Counted from the stretch's first letter, positions 18,321 through 32,062 are shown. The stretch is DNA of 64,000 bases from Cognaticolwellia beringensis (GCF_002076895.1 NZ_CP020465.1:2170001-2234000); one strand, 5' to 3'. A program made the numbers and translations. Notes: generated by a model not told the origin, from the sequence alone.

Positions 18321-21300
18321 GTGAAAGATTTACTTAAGTTTCTTAAGCAACAAAATCAAACAGAAGAGTTCGATGGTATTCGCATCGGACTAGCTTCACC
18401 TGACATGATTCGTTCATGGTCATTTGGTGAGGTAAAGAAACCTGAGACGATTAACTATCGTACTTTTAAGCCGGAACGTGATGGTTTGTTCTGTGCGCGT
18501 ATATTTGGCCCAGTTAAAGATTACGAATGTCTTTGTGGCAAATACAAACGCCTTAAGCATCGTGGTGTAATTTGTGAAAAATGTGGCGTTGAAGTTACAT
18601 TAACTAAAGTTCGTCGTGACCGTATGGGTCATATCGAATTAGCAAGCCCAGTTGCTCACATTTGGTTCTTAAAGTCATTGCCATCACGTATCGGTCTATT
18701 ATTAGACATGACGTTACGTGATATTGAGCGTGTACTTTACTTTGAATCTTATGTTGTTACCGAACCTGGTATGACAACATTAGAGAAAAGCCAAATTCTA
18801 ACCGAAGAAGAATATCTTGATGCGTTAGAAGAGCACGGTGACGAATTCGACGCCCTTATGGGTGCTGAAGCGGTACTTGCGTTATTACAACAGATCGATC
18901 TTGACGGCGAAGTAGCGCAAATGCGTGAAGAGTTGCCTGAGATTGGTTCTGAAACTAAGCGTAAGAAAATCACTAAACGTTTAAAATTAATGGAAGCATT
19001 CGCAGCATCAGGTAACAAGCCTGAGTGGATGATCATGAACGTTTTACCAATTTTACCACCAGATTTACGTCCGTTGGTACCATTGGATGGTGGCCGTTTT
19101 GCTACCTCTGATTTGAACGATTTATACCGTCGTGTTATTAACCGTAACAACCGTTTAAAACGTCTTCTTGACCTAGTAGCACCAGATATCATCGTACGTA
19201 ACGAAAAGCGTATGTTGCAAGAGTCTGTTGATGCATTACTAGATAATGGTCGTCGTGGTCGCGCAATTACCGGTTCTAACAAACGTCCTCTTAAATCACT
19301 TGCCGATATGATCAAAGGTAAGCAAGGTCGTTTCCGTCAGAACTTATTGGGTAAACGTGTAGATTACTCTGGTCGTTCTGTAATTACTGTTGGTCCAACA
19401 CTACGTTTGCATCAATGTGGTTTACCGAAAAAAATGGCATTAGAGTTATTCAAGCCATTTATTTACGGTAAATTAGAAGCGCGTGGATTAGCCACAACAA
19501 TCAAAGCTGCTAAGAAATTAGTAGAGCGCGAAGGCGCTGAAGTTTGGGATGTACTTGACGAAGTAATTCGTGAACATCCGGTTATGCTTAACCGTGCACC
19601 AACACTTCATAGATTGGGTATCCAAGCGTTTGAACCTGTCTTAATTGAAGGTAAAGCGATTCATTTGCATCCATTGGTTTGTGCGGCATATAACGCCGAT
19701 TTCGATGGTGACCAAATGGCGGTACACGTACCGTTGACAATCGAAGCACAAATGGAAGCACGTACGTTGATGATGTCAACGAACAACGTACTTTCACCAG
19801 CGAACGGTGACCCTATCATCGTACCATCACAGGATGTTGTATTAGGTTTATATTACCTAACGCGCGATCGTGTTAATGGTTTAGGTGAAGGTATGATTTT
19901 TACCGACATCAAAGAAGCTGAAAAAGCATACCGTACAGGTTTTGCTGAACTTCATGCACGTGTAAAAATTCGTATTACTGAACATATTCGTAATGCTGAA
20001 GGCGTACTTGAACCGAAGACAACTTTACGTGATACGACAGTAGGCCGTGCAATCTTATGGCAAGTATGTCCAGACGGCATGCCTTATGATCTTATTGATC
20101 AGCCACTAGGTAAAAAGCCAATTTCAAAACTGATTAACCATGCGTACCGTAACTTGGGACTTAAAGATACTGTTATCTTTGCTGACCAAATTATGTATAC
20201 AGGTTTCCACTACGCGATGATCGCGGGTGCTTCAGTTGGTATCGACGATATGGTTATTCCTGCGGCGAAATACACCATCATCGAAGATTCAGAAGAAGAA
20301 GTTAAAGAAATTCAAACTCAGTTCGAGCAAGGTCTTGTAACTCAGGGTGAAAAATACAACAAAGTAATTGATATTTGGTCTTCTGCCAACGAGAAAATCT
20401 CGAAAGCGATGATGGACAACTTATCAAAAGAAACAGTGATAAACCGTGATGGTGAGCCAGAAGAGCAAGACTCTTTCAACTCAATCTACATGATGGCGGA
20501 TTCTGGTGCTCGTGGTAGTGCCGCTCAGATTCGTCAGCTTGCAGGTATGCGTGGTTTGATGGCTAAACCAGATGGTTCAATCATCGAAACACCAATCACC
20601 GCTAACTTCCGTGAAGGTTTGAACGTATTACAATACTTCATCTCTACTCATGGTGCGCGTAAAGGTTTGGCTGATACGGCATTGAAAACAGCTAATTCGG
20701 GTTACTTAACTCGTCGTTTAGTTGATGTTGCACAAGATTTGGTTGTTACCGAACATGATTGTGGCACATTAGACGGTCTACAAATGACACCATTGATTGA
20801 AGGTGGTGATGTTGTTGAGCCGTTACGTGAACGTGTTCTTGGTCGTGTTGTAGCTGAAGATGTTGTTAAACCAGGTACTGATGAAGTGTTATTACCGCGT
20901 AATACACTTATTGACGAAGCTTTATGTGATTTCATTGAAGAAAACTCAATCGATCAAATGAAAGTGCGTTCAATCATTACTTGTAAAACAGATTTTGGTA
21001 TTTGTGCTCATTGTTACGGCCGTGATTTGGCTCGTGGTCATATGATCAACCAAGGTGAAGCGATTGGTGTTGTGGCAGCACAATCTATCGGTGAACCTGG
21101 TACTCAGTTAACCATGCGTACGTTCCATATCGGTGGAGCTGCATCTCGTGCATCTGCTGAAAACAACGTACAAGTTAAGAACACAGGTACACTGAAACTA
21201 CAAAACGCTAAATTTGTAACTAACTCAGCAGATCACTTAGTGATTACTTCACGTTCATCTGAATTGACAGTAATTGATGAGCTTGGTCGTGAGAAAGAAC

Positions 21301-22526
21301 GTTACAAAGTGCCTTACGGTACCATTCTTAATAAGAAAGATGGCGAAGCAATTACAGCAGGCGACATCATTGCTAATTGGGACCCGCATACGCATCCAAT
21401 TATTACTGAGGTTGGTGGTAAGGTTCAATTCGTTGAACTTGTCGATGGCGTAACTATGGTTCGTCAAACTGATGAACTTACTGGTTTATCAAGTATCGTA
21501 GTCACTGAAGCTGGCCAACGTAACACCGCAGGTAAAGAAATGCGCCCTGCAGTTAAGTTAGTCGATGCTAAAGGCAACGATGTGATGATCGCTGGTACTG
21601 AAATTCCAGCACAGTACTTCTTACCAGGTAACGCGATTATTAACCTTGAAGATGGTGCAGAAGTTGGTATTGGTGATGCGTTAGCACGTATTCCACAAGC
21701 ATCGTCAAAAACTCGTGATATTACTGGTGGTCTGCCACGTGTAGCAGATTTATTTGAAGCGCGTAAGCCTAAGCTTCCAGCTATCTTAGCTGAGAAAACA
21801 GGTATTATTGCTTTCGGTAAAGAAACTAAAGGTAAAGTGCGTTTACTTATCACTCAACCAAGTGGTGAAGTATACGAAGAGATGATCCCTAAAATGCGTC
21901 AATTAAACGTGTTTGAAGGTGAATCTGTACTTAAAGGTGAAGTTATTGCCGATGGTCCAGAGTCTCCACATGATATCTTGCGTTTACGTGGTGTTGCACC
22001 AGTAGCTAACTACATTGTTAACGAAGTACAAGAAGTATACCGTTTACAAGGTGTTAAGATTAACGATAAACACATTGAAGTTATCGTACGTCAAATGATC
22101 CGCAAGTGTGAGATTTTAGACGCCGGTGATAGTAACTTCCTTAAAGGTGAAATCCTAGAAGTTGCGCGTGTGAATATCTCTAATCGTGAGTTAGAAGCTG
22201 AAGGCAAACAACCAGCTGAATACGAAATGCAAATGATGGGTATTACTAAAGCATCATTAGCAACTGAGTCATTCATCTCGGCGGCATCTTTCCAAGAAAC
22301 GACGCGTGTACTTACGGAAGCAGCAGTAGCTGGTAAGAAAGACAAACTTCGTGGCTTGAAAGAGAATGTTATTGTTGGTCGCTTAATCCCAGCCGGTACA
22401 GGTTACTCTTATCATCAAGAACGCGCGCGTGCTAAAAACGCCGTTCCTGTTGAAGAAGTTACAGTATCAGCTGACGACGCAGCGCAAGCACTAACAGATG
22501 CTTTGAATGCAGATTTATCGTCATAG
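18321..22526 (+). CDS. rpoC: DNA-directed RNA polymerase subunit beta'
   Basis: Carries the active site of RNA polymerase. 1401 residues, GTG start after ACAGGAG. Visible: zinc ribbon [20 protein letters not shown] near 70-88, catalytic [12 protein letters not shown] near 457-468 (three Mg-binding aspartates), and the second zinc site [15 protein letters not shown] near 890-905. Gammaproteobacterial insertions are of normal size. No T-run terminator is seen before the str-operon promoter. Confidence 0.99.
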   Translation: MKDLLKFLKQQNQTEEFDGIRIGLASPDMIRSWSFGEVKKPETINYRTFKPERDGLFCARIFGPVKDYECLCGKYKRLKHRGVICEKCGVEVTLTKVRRDRMGHIELASPVAHIWFLKSLPSRIGLLLDMTLRDIERVLYFESYVVTEPGMTTLEKSQILTEEEYLDALEEHGDEFDALMGAEAVLALLQQIDLDGEVAQMREELPEIGSETKRKKITKRLKLMEAFAASGNKPEWMIMNVLPILPPDLRPLVPLDGGRFATSDLNDLYRRVINRNNRLKRLLDLVAPDIIVRNEKRMLQESVDALLDNGRRGRAITGSNKRPLKSLADMIKGKQGRFRQNLLGKRVDYSGRSVITVGPTLRLHQCGLPKKMALELFKPFIYGKLEARGLATTIKAAKKLVEREGAEVWDVLDEVIREHPVMLNRAPTLHRLGIQAFEPVLIEGKAIHLHPLVCAAYNADFDGDQMAVHVPLTIEAQMEARTLMMSTNNVLSPANGDPIIVPSQDVVLGLYYLTRDRVNGLGEGMIFTDIKEAEKAYRTGFAELHARVKIRITEHIRNAEGVLEPKTTLRDTTVGRAILWQVCPDGMPYDLIDQPLGKKPISKLINHAYRNLGLKDTVIFADQIMYTGFHYAMIAGASVGIDDMVIPAAKYTIIEDSEEEVKEIQTQFEQGLVTQGEKYNKVIDIWSSANEKISKAMMDNLSKETVINRDGEPEEQDSFNSIYMMADSGARGSAAQIRQLAGMRGLMAKPDGSIIETPITANFREGLNVLQYFISTHGARKGLADTALKTANSGYLTRRLVDVAQDLVVTEHDCGTLDGLQMTPLIEGGDVVEPLRERVLGRVVAEDVVKPGTDEVLLPRNTLIDEALCDFIEENSIDQMKVRSIITCKTDFGICAHCYGRDLARGHMINQGEAIGVVAAQSIGEPGTQLTMRTFHIGGAASRASAENNVQVKNTGTLKLQNAKFVTNSADHLVITSRSSELTVIDELGREKERYKVPYGTILNKKDGEAITAGDIIANWDPHTHPIITEVGGKVQFVELVDGVTMVRQTDELTGLSSIVVTEAGQRNTAGKEMRPAVKLVDAKGNDVMIAGTEIPAQYFLPGNAIINLEDGAEVGIGDALARIPQASSKTRDITGGLPRVADLFEARKPKLPAILAEKTGIIAFGKETKGKVRLLITQPSGEVYEEMIPKMRQLNVFEGESVLKGEVIADGPESPHDILRLRGVAPVANYIVNEVQEVYRLQGVKINDKHIEVIVRQMIRKCEILDAGDSNFLKGEILEVARVNISNRELEAEGKQPAEYEMQMMGITKASLATESFISAASFQETTRVLTEAAVAGKKDKLRGLKENVIVGRLIPAGTGYSYHQERARAKNAVPVEEVTVSADDAAQALTDALNADLSS

Positions 22527-22578
22527 TATTGATAAATCGGTTAAGAGCAATGTTTAACCTGTCTAATGCGAGTAAAGC

Positions 22579-22607
22579 TTGACAGGTTAAAGCTTGACCT
22601 ATAGAAT
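22579..22607 (+). promoter_or_regulatory. str operon promoter with overlapping dyad
   Basis: TTGACA (22579-22584), 17-bp spacer, TAGAAT (22602-22607), then GC-rich TCCGCGACC, a strong growth-regulated type. An inverted repeat TTAACCTGTC (22554-22563)/GACAGGTTAA (22581-22590) overlaps the -35 box. A second possible promoter is TTGACC (22594-22599) with TATATT 18 bp later. Confidence 0.75.
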
Positions 22608-22674
22608 TCCGCGACCCTATATTCCGTACATTTGTGTATTGAATCTAAGGTCGCGGATTTTCACGTTTATAAGG

Positions 22675-22706
22675 GTGTAAATTTCCCCATTGATTGGAAT
22701 TTACAC
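22675..22706 (+). promoter_or_regulatory. Hairpin in the rpsL leader
   Basis: Stem GTGTAAATT (22675-22683)/AATTTACAC (22698-22706) ends 15 nt before the GGGAG Shine-Dalgarno of rpsL. A second leader pairing is GCGACC (22611-22616) with GGTCGC (22649-22654). Structure is seen; a regulatory role is inferred. Confidence 0.5.
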
Positions 22707-22714
22707 AAATTTAA

Positions 22715-23690
<976 letters not shown>

Positions 23691-23832
23691 ATACTATTCA
23701 CTAGCAAAAATTGCTAGTTGTATAGTAATAAGTGTAATGCCGTGGTTATCATCGAGTATCTGTAAAGATACAAAGTGATAGCCACAACTGTTTTATAATC
23801 TGGGAAAAAATTCTCAGAAAGAGGAAGAAATT

Positions 23833-25929
23833 GTGGCACGTATAACCCCTATTGAGCGTTACCGTAACATTGGTATTTGTGCTCATGTCGATGCCGGTAA
23901 AACGACAACAACAGAAAGGGTACTTTTCTATACTGGTCTTTCACATAAGATCGGTGAAGTTCATGATGGCGCAGCCACTATGGATTGGATGGAACAAGAG
24001 CAAGAGCGTGGTATAACCATAACCTCTGCGGCTACTACTTGTTTCTGGAAAGGGATGGAAGCACAATTTGAAGATCACCATATCAATATTATTGATACCC
24101 CTGGTCACGTAGATTTTACGATTGAAGTAGAACGTTCTTTACGTGTATTAGATGGTGCTGTACTAGTATTGTGTGCATCTTCAGGAGTTCAACCACAAAC
24201 AGAAACTGTTTGGCGTCAAATGGAGAGATACTCTGTTCCACGTTTAGTTTTTGTTAATAAGATGGACCGTACAGGTGCAGACTTCTTAGCTGTTGTTGAG
24301 CAACTTAATTCTCGCTTGAAAGCCAATGCAGTACCTATTCATTTAGCAATTGGTGCTGAAGAAGACTTTACTGGTGTTATCGACTTAATAAAGATGAAAG
24401 CCATTAACTGGAACGAAAGTGACCAGGGAATGACCTTCACTTATGAAGATATTCCAGCAGAGATGCAAGAACAAGCCGACCATTGGCATGAAAACCTTGT
24501 CTCTGAAGCTGCAGAAGCCTCTGAAGAACTAATGGATAAATACCTTGAAGAAGGTGATTTGTCCGAAGCAGAAATAAAATCTGCGCTACGTACCCGTACG
24601 CTAAACAATGAAATTGTCCTTTGTTCTTGTGGCTCAGCTTTCAAAAATAAAGGCGTACAAGCAGTACTTGATGCTGTCATAGAATTTTTACCTGCACCAA
24701 CAGATGTTGAAGCGATAAAAGGTATTAATAATGACAAAAACGAAACTGAAGGCTGTCGTGAAGCCGATGATAAAGCGCCATTTGCTGCTTTAGCATTTAA
24801 AATTGCGACAGACCCGTTTGTCGGTACATTAACGTTCTTTCGCGTATATTCAGGTGTAGTAAAAACTGGTGACAGTATATACAATCCTGTTAAAGGCAAA
24901 AAAGAGCGCTTAGGTCGTATTGTGCAAATGCACGCGAATGACCGCAAGGAAATTAAAGAAGTACGTGCAGGTGATATAGCTGCGGCTATTGGTCTTAAAG
25001 ATGTCACCACAGGTGATACTTTATGTGATGCGAATCACGTGATCACACTTGAGCGCATGGAATTTCCTGAGCCAGTAATTTCTGTAGCAGTTGAGCCAAA
25101 AACTGTCGCAGCCCAAGAAAAAATGGGTATTGCGTTAGGTAAATTGGCCGCAGAAGACCCGTCATTTAGAGTAGTCTCTGATGAAGATACGGGTCAAACC
25201 ATCATTTCTGGTATGGGGGAATTACACCTCGATATTTTAGTTGAACGCATGAAACGTGAATTTGGCGTTGAATGTAATGTCGGTAATCCACAAGTGGCTT
25301 ATCGCGAGACCATACGTTCATCAGTAGAAGTGGAAGGTAAATTTGTTCGTCAATCAGGTGGTCGTGGTCAATTTGGTCATGTTTGGTTGAAATTGGAACC
25401 TTTACCTGAAGGTAAGGGTTTTGAGTTTGTTAACGAGATTGTTGGTGGTACGATTCCAAAAGAATTTATCCCCTCAATTGAAAAGGGCTGTAGAGAGCAA
25501 ATGGACAGTGGTGTTTTAGCGGGTTACCCGTTATTAGACATCAAAGTCACACTCTATGACGGTTCTTTTCATGACGTTGACTCTAACGAAATGGCGTTTA
25601 AAGTCGCTGCATCAATAGGTTTTAGACAAGGTGTGCTAAAAGCATCTCCGGTAATTCTTGAACCAATGATGAAAGTCGAAGTTATTACGCCAGAAGCAAA
25701 CATGGGTGATGTTGTCGGCGATTTAAATCGTCGCCGTGGCATGATCGATGGCATGGACGAAGGTCCAGCTGGTTCGAAGGTAGTGAATGCACTTGTGCCA
25801 CTATCTGAAATGTTTGGTTACGCTACGGCATTACGTAGTGCAACTCAAGGTCGCGCATCATATGCAATGGAGTTTCAGCAATATAGCGAAGCACCAAAAG
25901 CAGTTGCCGACAAAATAATTGAATCTTAG
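23833..25929 (+). CDS. fusA: Elongation factor G (str operon copy)
   Basis: Translocase GTPase. 698 residues from GTG 23833, preceded by GAGGAAG. G1 [12 protein letters not shown] (17-28), DTPGHVDFT near 88-96, NKMDRTGAD near 142-150, then domains II-V with the domain IV loop in [11 protein letters not shown] near 508. This is the canonical gene by position; a divergent second EF-G lies on the minus strand after tufA. A weak GC hairpin (about 25950-25972) lies in the 68-bp spacer before tufA. Confidence 0.98.
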   Translation: MARITPIERYRNIGICAHVDAGKTTTTERVLFYTGLSHKIGEVHDGAATMDWMEQEQERGITITSAATTCFWKGMEAQFEDHHINIIDTPGHVDFTIEVERSLRVLDGAVLVLCASSGVQPQTETVWRQMERYSVPRLVFVNKMDRTGADFLAVVEQLNSRLKANAVPIHLAIGAEEDFTGVIDLIKMKAINWNESDQGMTFTYEDIPAEMQEQADHWHENLVSEAAEASEELMDKYLEEGDLSEAEIKSALRTRTLNNEIVLCSCGSAFKNKGVQAVLDAVIEFLPAPTDVEAIKGINNDKNETEGCREADDKAPFAALAFKIATDPFVGTLTFFRVYSGVVKTGDSIYNPVKGKKERLGRIVQMHANDRKEIKEVRAGDIAAAIGLKDVTTGDTLCDANHVITLERMEFPEPVISVAVEPKTVAAQEKMGIALGKLAAEDPSFRVVSDEDTGQTIISGMGELHLDILVERMKREFGVECNVGNPQVAYRETIRSSVEVEGKFVRQSGGRGQFGHVWLKLEPLPEGKGFEFVNEIVGGTIPKEFIPSIEKGCREQMDSGVLAGYPLLDIKVTLYDGSFHDVDSNEMAFKVAASIGFRQGVLKASPVILEPMMKVEVITPEANMGDVVGDLNRRRGMIDGMDEGPAGSKVVNALVPLSEMFGYATALRSATQGRASYAMEFQQYSEAPKAVADKIIES

Positions 25930-25997
25930 TAAGGCTTTTTGAAAGTCTGGCTCGGTCTTTTGGCCGGGCTTTTAATAAACTTTAAGGTAATTGAAAA

Positions 25998-27182
25998 ATG
26001 GCTAAAGCAAAATTTGAACGTAATAAACCGCACGTTAACGTTGGTACTATCGGTCACGTCGATCACGGTAAAACAACTTTAACAGCTGCTATCTCTGCAG
26101 TATTAACTAAAGTTCACGGTGGTGAAGTTAAAGATTTCGCACAAATCGATAATGCTCCTGAAGAGCGTGAGCGTGGTATTACTATTAATACTTCTCACAT
26201 CGAATACGATACAGAAATCCGTCACTACGCCCACGTAGATTGTCCTGGCCATGCTGATTACATCAAAAACATGATCACGGGTGCTGCACAAATGGATGGC
26301 GCTATCTTAGTAGTTGCTGCTACAGATGGTCCTATGCCACAAACACGTGAGCACATCTTGTTATCACGTCAAGTTGGCGTTCCATACATCATCGTATTCA
26401 TGAACAAATGTGACATGGTAGATGACGAAGAATTACTTGAACTAGTAGAAATGGAAGTTCGTGAACTTCTTTCTGAATATGACTTCCCAGGTGATGACTT
26501 ACCGGTAATTCAAGGTTCAGCTCTTGGTGCTCTTCAAGGCGAAGAGAAATGGGAAGCGAAAATCATTGAACTTGCTGACCAATTAGATACATACATTCCA
26601 GAGCCAGAGCGTGCAATCGACGGTGCATTCATCATGCCTATCGAAGATGTATTCTCAATTTCAGGTCGTGGTACTGTTGTAACAGGTCGTGTTGAGCGTG
26701 GTATCGTTAAAGTTGGCGATTCAGTAGAAGTTGTTGGTATCCGTGATACTCAAACTTCAACATGTACTGGTGTTGAAATGTTCCGTAAGCTTCTTGACGA
26801 AGGTCGTGCTGGCGAGAACTGTGGTGTTCTTTTACGTGGTCTTAAGCGTGAAGACGTAGAACGTGGTCAAGTTTTATGTCAACCTGGTTCAATTTTACCT
26901 CACACTAAATTCGAATCAGAAGTATACGTGTTATCGAAAGATGAAGGTGGTCGTCATACTCCATTCTTCAAAGGATACCGTCCACAGTTTTACTTCCGTA
27001 CAACAGATATCACAGGTGCTGTAGAGCTTCCTGAAGGTGTTGAAATGGTAATGCCAGGCGACAACTTAAAGTTTGTTGTAGAGCTTATCAACCCAGTAGC
27101 GATGGACGAAGGTTTACGCTTCGCTATCCGTGAAGGTGGTCGTACTGTTGGTGCTGGTGTTGTATCTAAAATTATTGCTTAA
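25998..27182 (+). CDS. tufA: Elongation factor Tu, copy A
   Basis: The 394-residue protein is identical to tufB at 5499, with GHVDHGKT at 19-26. It is the last gene of the str operon, as in E. coli. The central part of the gene is identical in DNA to tufB over several hundred bases. The few silent differences concentrate at the 5' end, where the sequence abuts unrelated upstream DNA, as expected when gene conversion tracts end near the gene boundary. Confidence 0.99.
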   Translation: MAKAKFERNKPHVNVGTIGHVDHGKTTLTAAISAVLTKVHGGEVKDFAQIDNAPEERERGITINTSHIEYDTEIRHYAHVDCPGHADYIKNMITGAAQMDGAILVVAATDGPMPQTREHILLSRQVGVPYIIVFMNKCDMVDDEELLELVEMEVRELLSEYDFPGDDLPVIQGSALGALQGEEKWEAKIIELADQLDTYIPEPERAIDGAFIMPIEDVFSISGRGTVVTGRVERGIVKVGDSVEVVGIRDTQTSTCTGVEMFRKLLDEGRAGENCGVLLRGLKREDVERGQVLCQPGSILPHTKFESEVYVLSKDEGGRHTPFFKGYRPQFYFRTTDITGAVELPEGVEMVMPGDNLKFVVELINPVAMDEGLRFAIREGGRTVGAGVVSKIIA

Positions 27183-27204
27183 TAATTTTTAGACACCAAA
27201 CCTT

Positions 27205-27230
27205 AAAAAAGACGCTTCGGCGTCTTTTTT
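27205..27230 (+). terminator. Intrinsic terminator of tufA
   Basis: A-tract, GACGC (27211-27215), TTCG, GCGTC (27220-27224), T-run. The whole 65-bp stop-to-terminator segment recurs at 27342-27406 and three times after tufB. Confidence 0.92.
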
Positions 27231-27238
27231 GTTTTCAG

Positions 27239-27406
27239 TAGAGCCAGTCTCAGAGCATATAGGACGAAGCTTGGCGTCGAGTTTTTGGTGCAGGTGGTGC
27301 TGGTGGTGCAGGTGTTGTATCGCTTTTACCTTAAAGGATGTATTGCTTAATAATTTTTAGACACCAAACCTTAAAAAAGACGCTTCGGCGTCTTTTTTGT
27401 TTTCAG
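27239..27406 (+). repeat. Degenerate tuf-tail plus terminator module (tufA side)
   Basis: Nearly identical to the module at 6741-6902, apart from an extra 9-bp GGTGCTGGT-like repeat. It contains GGTGCAGGTGTTGTATC, the ATTGCTTAATAA stop segment and a terminator GACGC-TTCG-GCGTC (27379-27392). A third, decayed start of the module (GAGCCAGTTTCAGAGC) follows to about 27440. From there to 27698 I see no gene or clear repeat. Confidence 0.8.
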
Positions 27407-27698
27407 CAGAGCCAGTTTCAGAGCTTATCCGACGAAGCTTGACGTTGTGTTGTTGGTTCTGTATCTGCTCTTAACCATTACATTGCTTAATGTTAATTCA
27501 CATTAAAACAACGCTAGTAGAGTTAATGCTACGCTAGGCTTCGTCAGTAATGAATGTAACGCATTAGATGTTGTGCTTACATTAACGGAGTATTGCTAAA
27601 TTTTTGCTTACGTAGCGTTCTAAAGAAATAAGGTTGGTGTGTTTTCTGTTAGAGCAAAAATTAAAATTTTAAAATGATATTCGATGACTTTCAGACAA

Positions 27699-27725
27699 TA
27701 AAAAAGGATGCCGAAGCATCCTTTT
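27699..27725 (-). terminator. Terminator of the second EF-G gene
   Basis: Read on the minus strand: AAAAGGATGC, TTCG loop, GCATCCTTTT, T-run (plus-strand A's at 27699-27705). It has the same stem-loop as the tufB terminator. Confidence 0.88.
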
Positions 27726-27749
27726 ATAAAAACACTAAAAGTAAGGGAA

Positions 27750-29849
27750 TTACTTTTTAGCTTTAGCTGCTTGCAATTCTTTTACTTCTGCAATAACGGC
27801 TTCTGCTACGTTGTTTGGACATGGAGAGTAGTGAGAGAATTCCATAGAGAATTGACCACGACCTGATGTCATTGTACGTAATGATCCGATGTAACCGAAC
27901 ATTTCTGAAAGAGGCACATCAGCTTTAATGCGAACACCTGAAACACCCGCTTCTTGACCTGCGATCATGCCACGACGACGGTTTAAATCACCAATAACAT
28001 CACCAACGTGATCATCAGGCGTAAACACATCAACTTTCATGATAGGTTCGATTAACTGAGCACCAGCTTTTGGAATTGACTGACGGAAAGCACCACGAGC
28101 AGCGAGTTCAAATGCAACAGCAGATGAATCGACAGCATGGAAACCACCATCGTATAATTCAACTTCAACGTCAAGTACAGGGAAACCAGCAAGAACACCA
28201 GTATCCATCATGCCTTTGAAGCCTTTCTCAATCGCTGGGAAGAATTCTTTTGGTACATTACCACCAACAACTTTTGATGAGAATGTAAAACCAGAATTTG
28301 GTTCACCTGGACGGATGATATAATCAATTTTACCAAATTGACCAGAACCACCAGATTGTTTCTTATGCGTATAGCTATCATCAATTTCTTGAGTAATAGT
28401 TTCACGGTAAGCAACTTGTGGTTTACCAACCGCTAATTCAACACCGTAAGAACGTTTTAGAATATCTACTTTGATATCTAGGTGAAGTTCACCCATACCA
28501 GATAAAATTGTTTCACCTGAATCTATGTCAGTTTCAACTTGGAATGTTGGATCTTCAGCAACCATTTTACCGATAGCAATACCCATTTTCTCAGTTGAAC
28601 CTTTATCTTTAGGTGTTACAGAGATAGAGATTACTGGCTTAGGGAACACCATAGCTTCTAGGATGATTGGGTGCTTAGGATCACATAATGTGTGACCTGT
28701 CTGAACGTTACTTTTCATACCAACAATCGCGATGATATCACCAGCTTGTGCTGAAGTAAGTTCGTTACGGTCATCGGCTTGCATTTCACACATACGGCCA
28801 ACACGTTCAGTTTTACCTGTTGCAGCGTTAAGTATGGTATCGCCTTTCTTCAATGTACCTGAATAGATACGTACGAAAGTTAAGGTACCAAAACGGTCAT
28901 CAGTGATTTTGAATGCTAACGCTTTGAATGTTTCATCTGCAGAAACGATTGCGTATTCACCATTAGGCTCACCTTCTTCATCAGTAAGAGGTTGTGGGTC
29001 AACATCTGTAGGAGACGGTAAGTAATCAACAACGGCATCAAGTAATAATTGCATACCTTTGTTTTTGAATGCAGAACCACAGTATGTTGGGAAGAACATG
29101 ATTTCACGTGTACCTTTACGGATACAGGCTTTTATTTGTTCATCAGTAGGTGTTAATTCACCTTCTAAGTATTCCATTAATAAATCTTCATCTGCTTCTA
29201 ATGCAGTTTCGATTAATTGCTCACGATACATAGCTGCATCATCAACCATATCAGCTGGAATATCTTCAATTGTGTAGTTTTCTGGAAGACCGGTTTCGTC
29301 CCAGATGTAAGCTTTTTGAGTTAAAACGTCTACAACACCAACGAAGTCATCTTCTTCACCAATAGGTAAAGTCATAATAAGTGGGTGAGCACCTAGTACT
29401 TTTTTAACTTGATCAGTTACACGGTAAAAATTAGCACCTAAACGGTCTAATTTGTTAACGAAGATTAAACGAGATACTTTAGAGTCGTTTGCATAACGCC
29501 AGTTAGTTTCTGATTGTGGCTCAACACCACCAGAACCACAGAATACACCAACACCACCATCAAGTACTTTAAGTGAACGGTAAACTTCAACAGTGAAGTC
29601 AACGTGACCAGGAGTGTCAATTACGTTAAAACGGTGATCTTTCCAAAAACAGCTTACCGCAGCAGATTGTATAGTAATACCGCGCTCAGCTTCTTGTTCC
29701 ATGAAGTCGGTAGTTGACTCACCATCATGTGTTTCGCCAGATTTATGGATCTGACCGGTTAATTTAAGGATACGTTCAGTTGTGGTGGTTTTACCAGCAT
29801 CAACGTGAGCGAAGATACCAATATTTCTGTATTTAGATAAATCTGCCAT
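27750..29849 (-). CDS. fusA2: Second elongation factor G (EF-G2)
   Basis: A 699-residue EF-G paralogue. It shows G1 [12 protein letters not shown] (15-26), DTPGHVDFT near 80, NKLDRLGAN near 134, and all five domains to the C-terminus. It is clearly diverged from the str-operon protein, for example in the switch/domain G region and the acidic insert [16 protein letters not shown] near 290. Known EF-G2 paralogues in other bacteria act in ribosome recycling or under stress; which applies here is unknown. It is convergent with tufA and has its own terminator. It is not a TetM-type protection protein, because the EF-G domain IV motifs are present. Confidence 0.93.
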   Translation of the reverse strand: MADLSKYRNIGIFAHVDAGKTTTTERILKLTGQIHKSGETHDGESTTDFMEQEAERGITIQSAAVSCFWKDHRFNVIDTPGHVDFTVEVYRSLKVLDGGVGVFCGSGGVEPQSETNWRYANDSKVSRLIFVNKLDRLGANFYRVTDQVKKVLGAHPLIMTLPIGEEDDFVGVVDVLTQKAYIWDETGLPENYTIEDIPADMVDDAAMYREQLIETALEADEDLLMEYLEGELTPTDEQIKACIRKGTREIMFFPTYCGSAFKNKGMQLLLDAVVDYLPSPTDVDPQPLTDEEGEPNGEYAIVSADETFKALAFKITDDRFGTLTFVRIYSGTLKKGDTILNAATGKTERVGRMCEMQADDRNELTSAQAGDIIAIVGMKSNVQTGHTLCDPKHPIILEAMVFPKPVISISVTPKDKGSTEKMGIAIGKMVAEDPTFQVETDIDSGETILSGMGELHLDIKVDILKRSYGVELAVGKPQVAYRETITQEIDDSYTHKKQSGGSGQFGKIDYIIRPGEPNSGFTFSSKVVGGNVPKEFFPAIEKGFKGMMDTGVLAGFPVLDVEVELYDGGFHAVDSSAVAFELAARGAFRQSIPKAGAQLIEPIMKVDVFTPDDHVGDVIGDLNRRRGMIAGQEAGVSGVRIKADVPLSEMFGYIGSLRTMTSGRGQFSMEFSHYSPCPNNVAEAVIAEVKELQAAKAKK

Positions 29850-29895
29850 TACGTTACTCTATTTATGAAAATGAATTGTTGAAATTTTGCGCGCG

Positions 29896-29901
29896 AGTAT
29901 A
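29896..29901 (-). promoter_or_regulatory. Possible extended -10 of fusA2
   Basis: On the minus strand TGGTATACT (TG-N-TATACT) lies about 47 bp upstream of the start, followed by a GC-rich CGCGCG discriminator. No good -35 is visible. Confidence 0.45.
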
Positions 29902-30050
29902 CCATTACTTAATTAAAATCGACATAAAAAATTTTTGAAGTTTGCTAATTTTAGCTAAACAAGGTGTAAAATTATACCTCAGAAGCTTATTTCGCCATTT
30001 TAAGTTAAATACTTCCAAAACATGAAATGCTTCACTGCTTATATTTTTAC

Positions 30051-30137
30051 TGCTTATATATATGTTTTTTTTCTAGGTGTTTTTTATGCTTATATATAGG
30101 TATTTTTCTAGATGTTTTTTCTGCTTATATATAAGCA
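30051..30137 (+). repeat. AT-rich direct repeats upstream of the S10 promoter
   Basis: Two units of 36 and 35 bp beginning TGCTTATATATA and ending TTTTTTCTAG(G/A)TG plus T's (30051, 30087), then a partial third unit (30122-30137). No gene. They lie between the divergent fusA2 and rpsJ promoters. Confidence 0.7.
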
Positions 30138-30265
30138 TTAAAATAGACTTACAAACTAGGTCGTAAAACTGAAAATAATTGATGAATATATCGTTAATTT
30201 ATCCCCTATTTATAAGGTTACTTTAACCGTATATACCGACCATAATAAAAGCCTGAAATAAACAG

Positions 30266-30293
30266 TTGAAATTACCAACAGTCTCTGTATAAT
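30266..30293 (+). promoter_or_regulatory. S10 operon promoter
   Basis: TTGAAA (30266-30271), 16-bp spacer, TATAAT (30288-30293). The expected transcript starts near 30300, giving a leader of about 178 nt. Confidence 0.78.
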
Positions 30294-30299
30294 TCGCCT

Positions 30300-30789
<490 letters not shown>

Positions 30790-30802
30790 TAGGAGTTTTA
30801 AC

Positions 30803-31441
30803 ATGACTATAGGTCTAGTTGGACGTAAAGTGGGTATGACTCGCATCTTCTCTGAAGATGGCGTATCTACTCCTGTAACCGTCCTAGAAGTTGAAGCGAA
30901 CCGTGTTGCTCAGGTTAAAACTGTTGACAACGATGGTTATTCAGCGCTTCAAGTTACTACGGGAAGCAAAAAAGCTAACCGTGTTAACAAGCCAACAGCC
31001 GGTCACTTTGCGAAAGCTGGTATCGAAGCAGGTCGTGGCCTGTGGGAATTCCGCTTAAATGCAAATGAAGGCGAAGGTCTTGTAACTGGCAGTGAAATCA
31101 CTGTTGAGTTATTTAACGACACGAAATTAGTAGATGTTACTGGCACCTCAAAAGGTAAAGGTTTCCAAGGTGGTATTAAGCGTTGGAATTTCTCAATGCA
31201 AGATGCAACTCATGGTAACTCACTATCTCACCGTTCAAACGGTTCGATAGGTATGTGTCAAACACCAGGTCGTGTTTTCAAAGGCAAAAAAATGTCTGGT
31301 CACATGGGTGCTGCGAAAGTAACTACGCAAAACCTTGAATTGGTTCGTGTTGATGCAGAACGTAACTTGCTCCTTATTAAAGGTGCGGTTCCGGGTGCAA
31401 TCAACGGTAGCGTAATCATCAAACCAGCTGTTAAAGCCTAG
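30803..31441 (+). CDS. rplC: 50S ribosomal protein L3
   Basis: Early-assembly protein near the peptidyl transferase centre. From ATG 30803 (AGGAG 8 bp upstream) it is 212 residues ([16 protein letters not shown]); the longer frame starts inside rpsJ without a ribosome site. The loop [20 protein letters not shown] near 142-161 includes the glutamine that PrmB methylates in E. coli. Confidence 0.97.
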   Translation: MTIGLVGRKVGMTRIFSEDGVSTPVTVLEVEANRVAQVKTVDNDGYSALQVTTGSKKANRVNKPTAGHFAKAGIEAGRGLWEFRLNANEGEGLVTGSEITVELFNDTKLVDVTGTSKGKGFQGGIKRWNFSMQDATHGNSLSHRSNGSIGMCQTPGRVFKGKKMSGHMGAAKVTTQNLELVRVDAERNLLLIKGAVPGAINGSVIIKPAVKA

Positions 31442-31456
31442 TCCAGGAGATTTGTG

Positions 31457-32062
31457 ATGGAATTAGCATTAAAAGACGCTTCAGGCGCTCTTGAAGTTTC
31501 TGAAACAACTTTTGGACTTGAGTTTAATGAAGCTCTTGTACACCAAGTAGTAGTTGCTTATGCAGCTGGTGCTCGTGCTGGTACTCGTGCTCAGAAGACT
31601 CGTTCAGAAGTTAGTGGCGGTGGCGCAAAACCATGGCGTCAAAAAGGTACTGGCCGTGCACGTGCTGGTACTAGTCGTGGTCCAATCTGGCGTACAGGTG
31701 GCGTAACATTCGCTGCTAAGCCACAGGATCACAGCCAAAAAGTTAACCGTAAAATGTACCGTGGTGCGATTAAAAGCATCCTTTCTGAGTTAGTTCGTCA
31801 AGAACGCTTAGTTGTGGTAGAAAATTTTGCAGTTGAAACACCAAAAACTAAAGAATTAGTAGCTAAACTAAACGCTTTGGAGTTAAAAGACGTATTAATC
31901 GTTACTCCAGAAGTTGATGAGAACTTGTTTTTATCAGCACGCAACTTATACAAAGTTGACGTTCGCGATGTAGACGGTATTGACCCAGTTAGTTTAGTTG
32001 GTTTCGAAAAAGTTTTGATGACTGCGTCTGCAGTTAAGCAACTTGAGGAGATGTTAGGATGA
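31457..32062 (+). CDS. rplD: 50S ribosomal protein L4
   Basis: 23S-binding protein whose extended loop lines the exit tunnel, and repressor of the S10 operon. ATG 31457 lies 6 bp after AGGAGA and gives 201 residues, the E. coli length; a GTG immediately before it is less likely. Tunnel loop [19 protein letters not shown] near 55-75. Its stop overlaps the rplW start (ATGA). Confidence 0.97.
   Translation: MELALKDASGALEVSETTFGLEFNEALVHQVVVAYAAGARAGTRAQKTRSEVSGGGAKPWRQKGTGRARAGTSRGPIWRTGGVTFAAKPQDHSQKVNRKMYRGAIKSILSELVRQERLVVVENFAVETPKTKELVAKLNALELKDVLIVTPEVDENLFLSARNLYKVDVRDVDGIDPVSLVGFEKVLMTASAVKQLEEMLG

Noticed and set aside
27750..29849. Tetracycline-resistance ribosomal protection protein
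   Set aside because: Full EF-G domain organisation and motifs are present, and the chromosomal context is housekeeping; no TetM-type features were seen.
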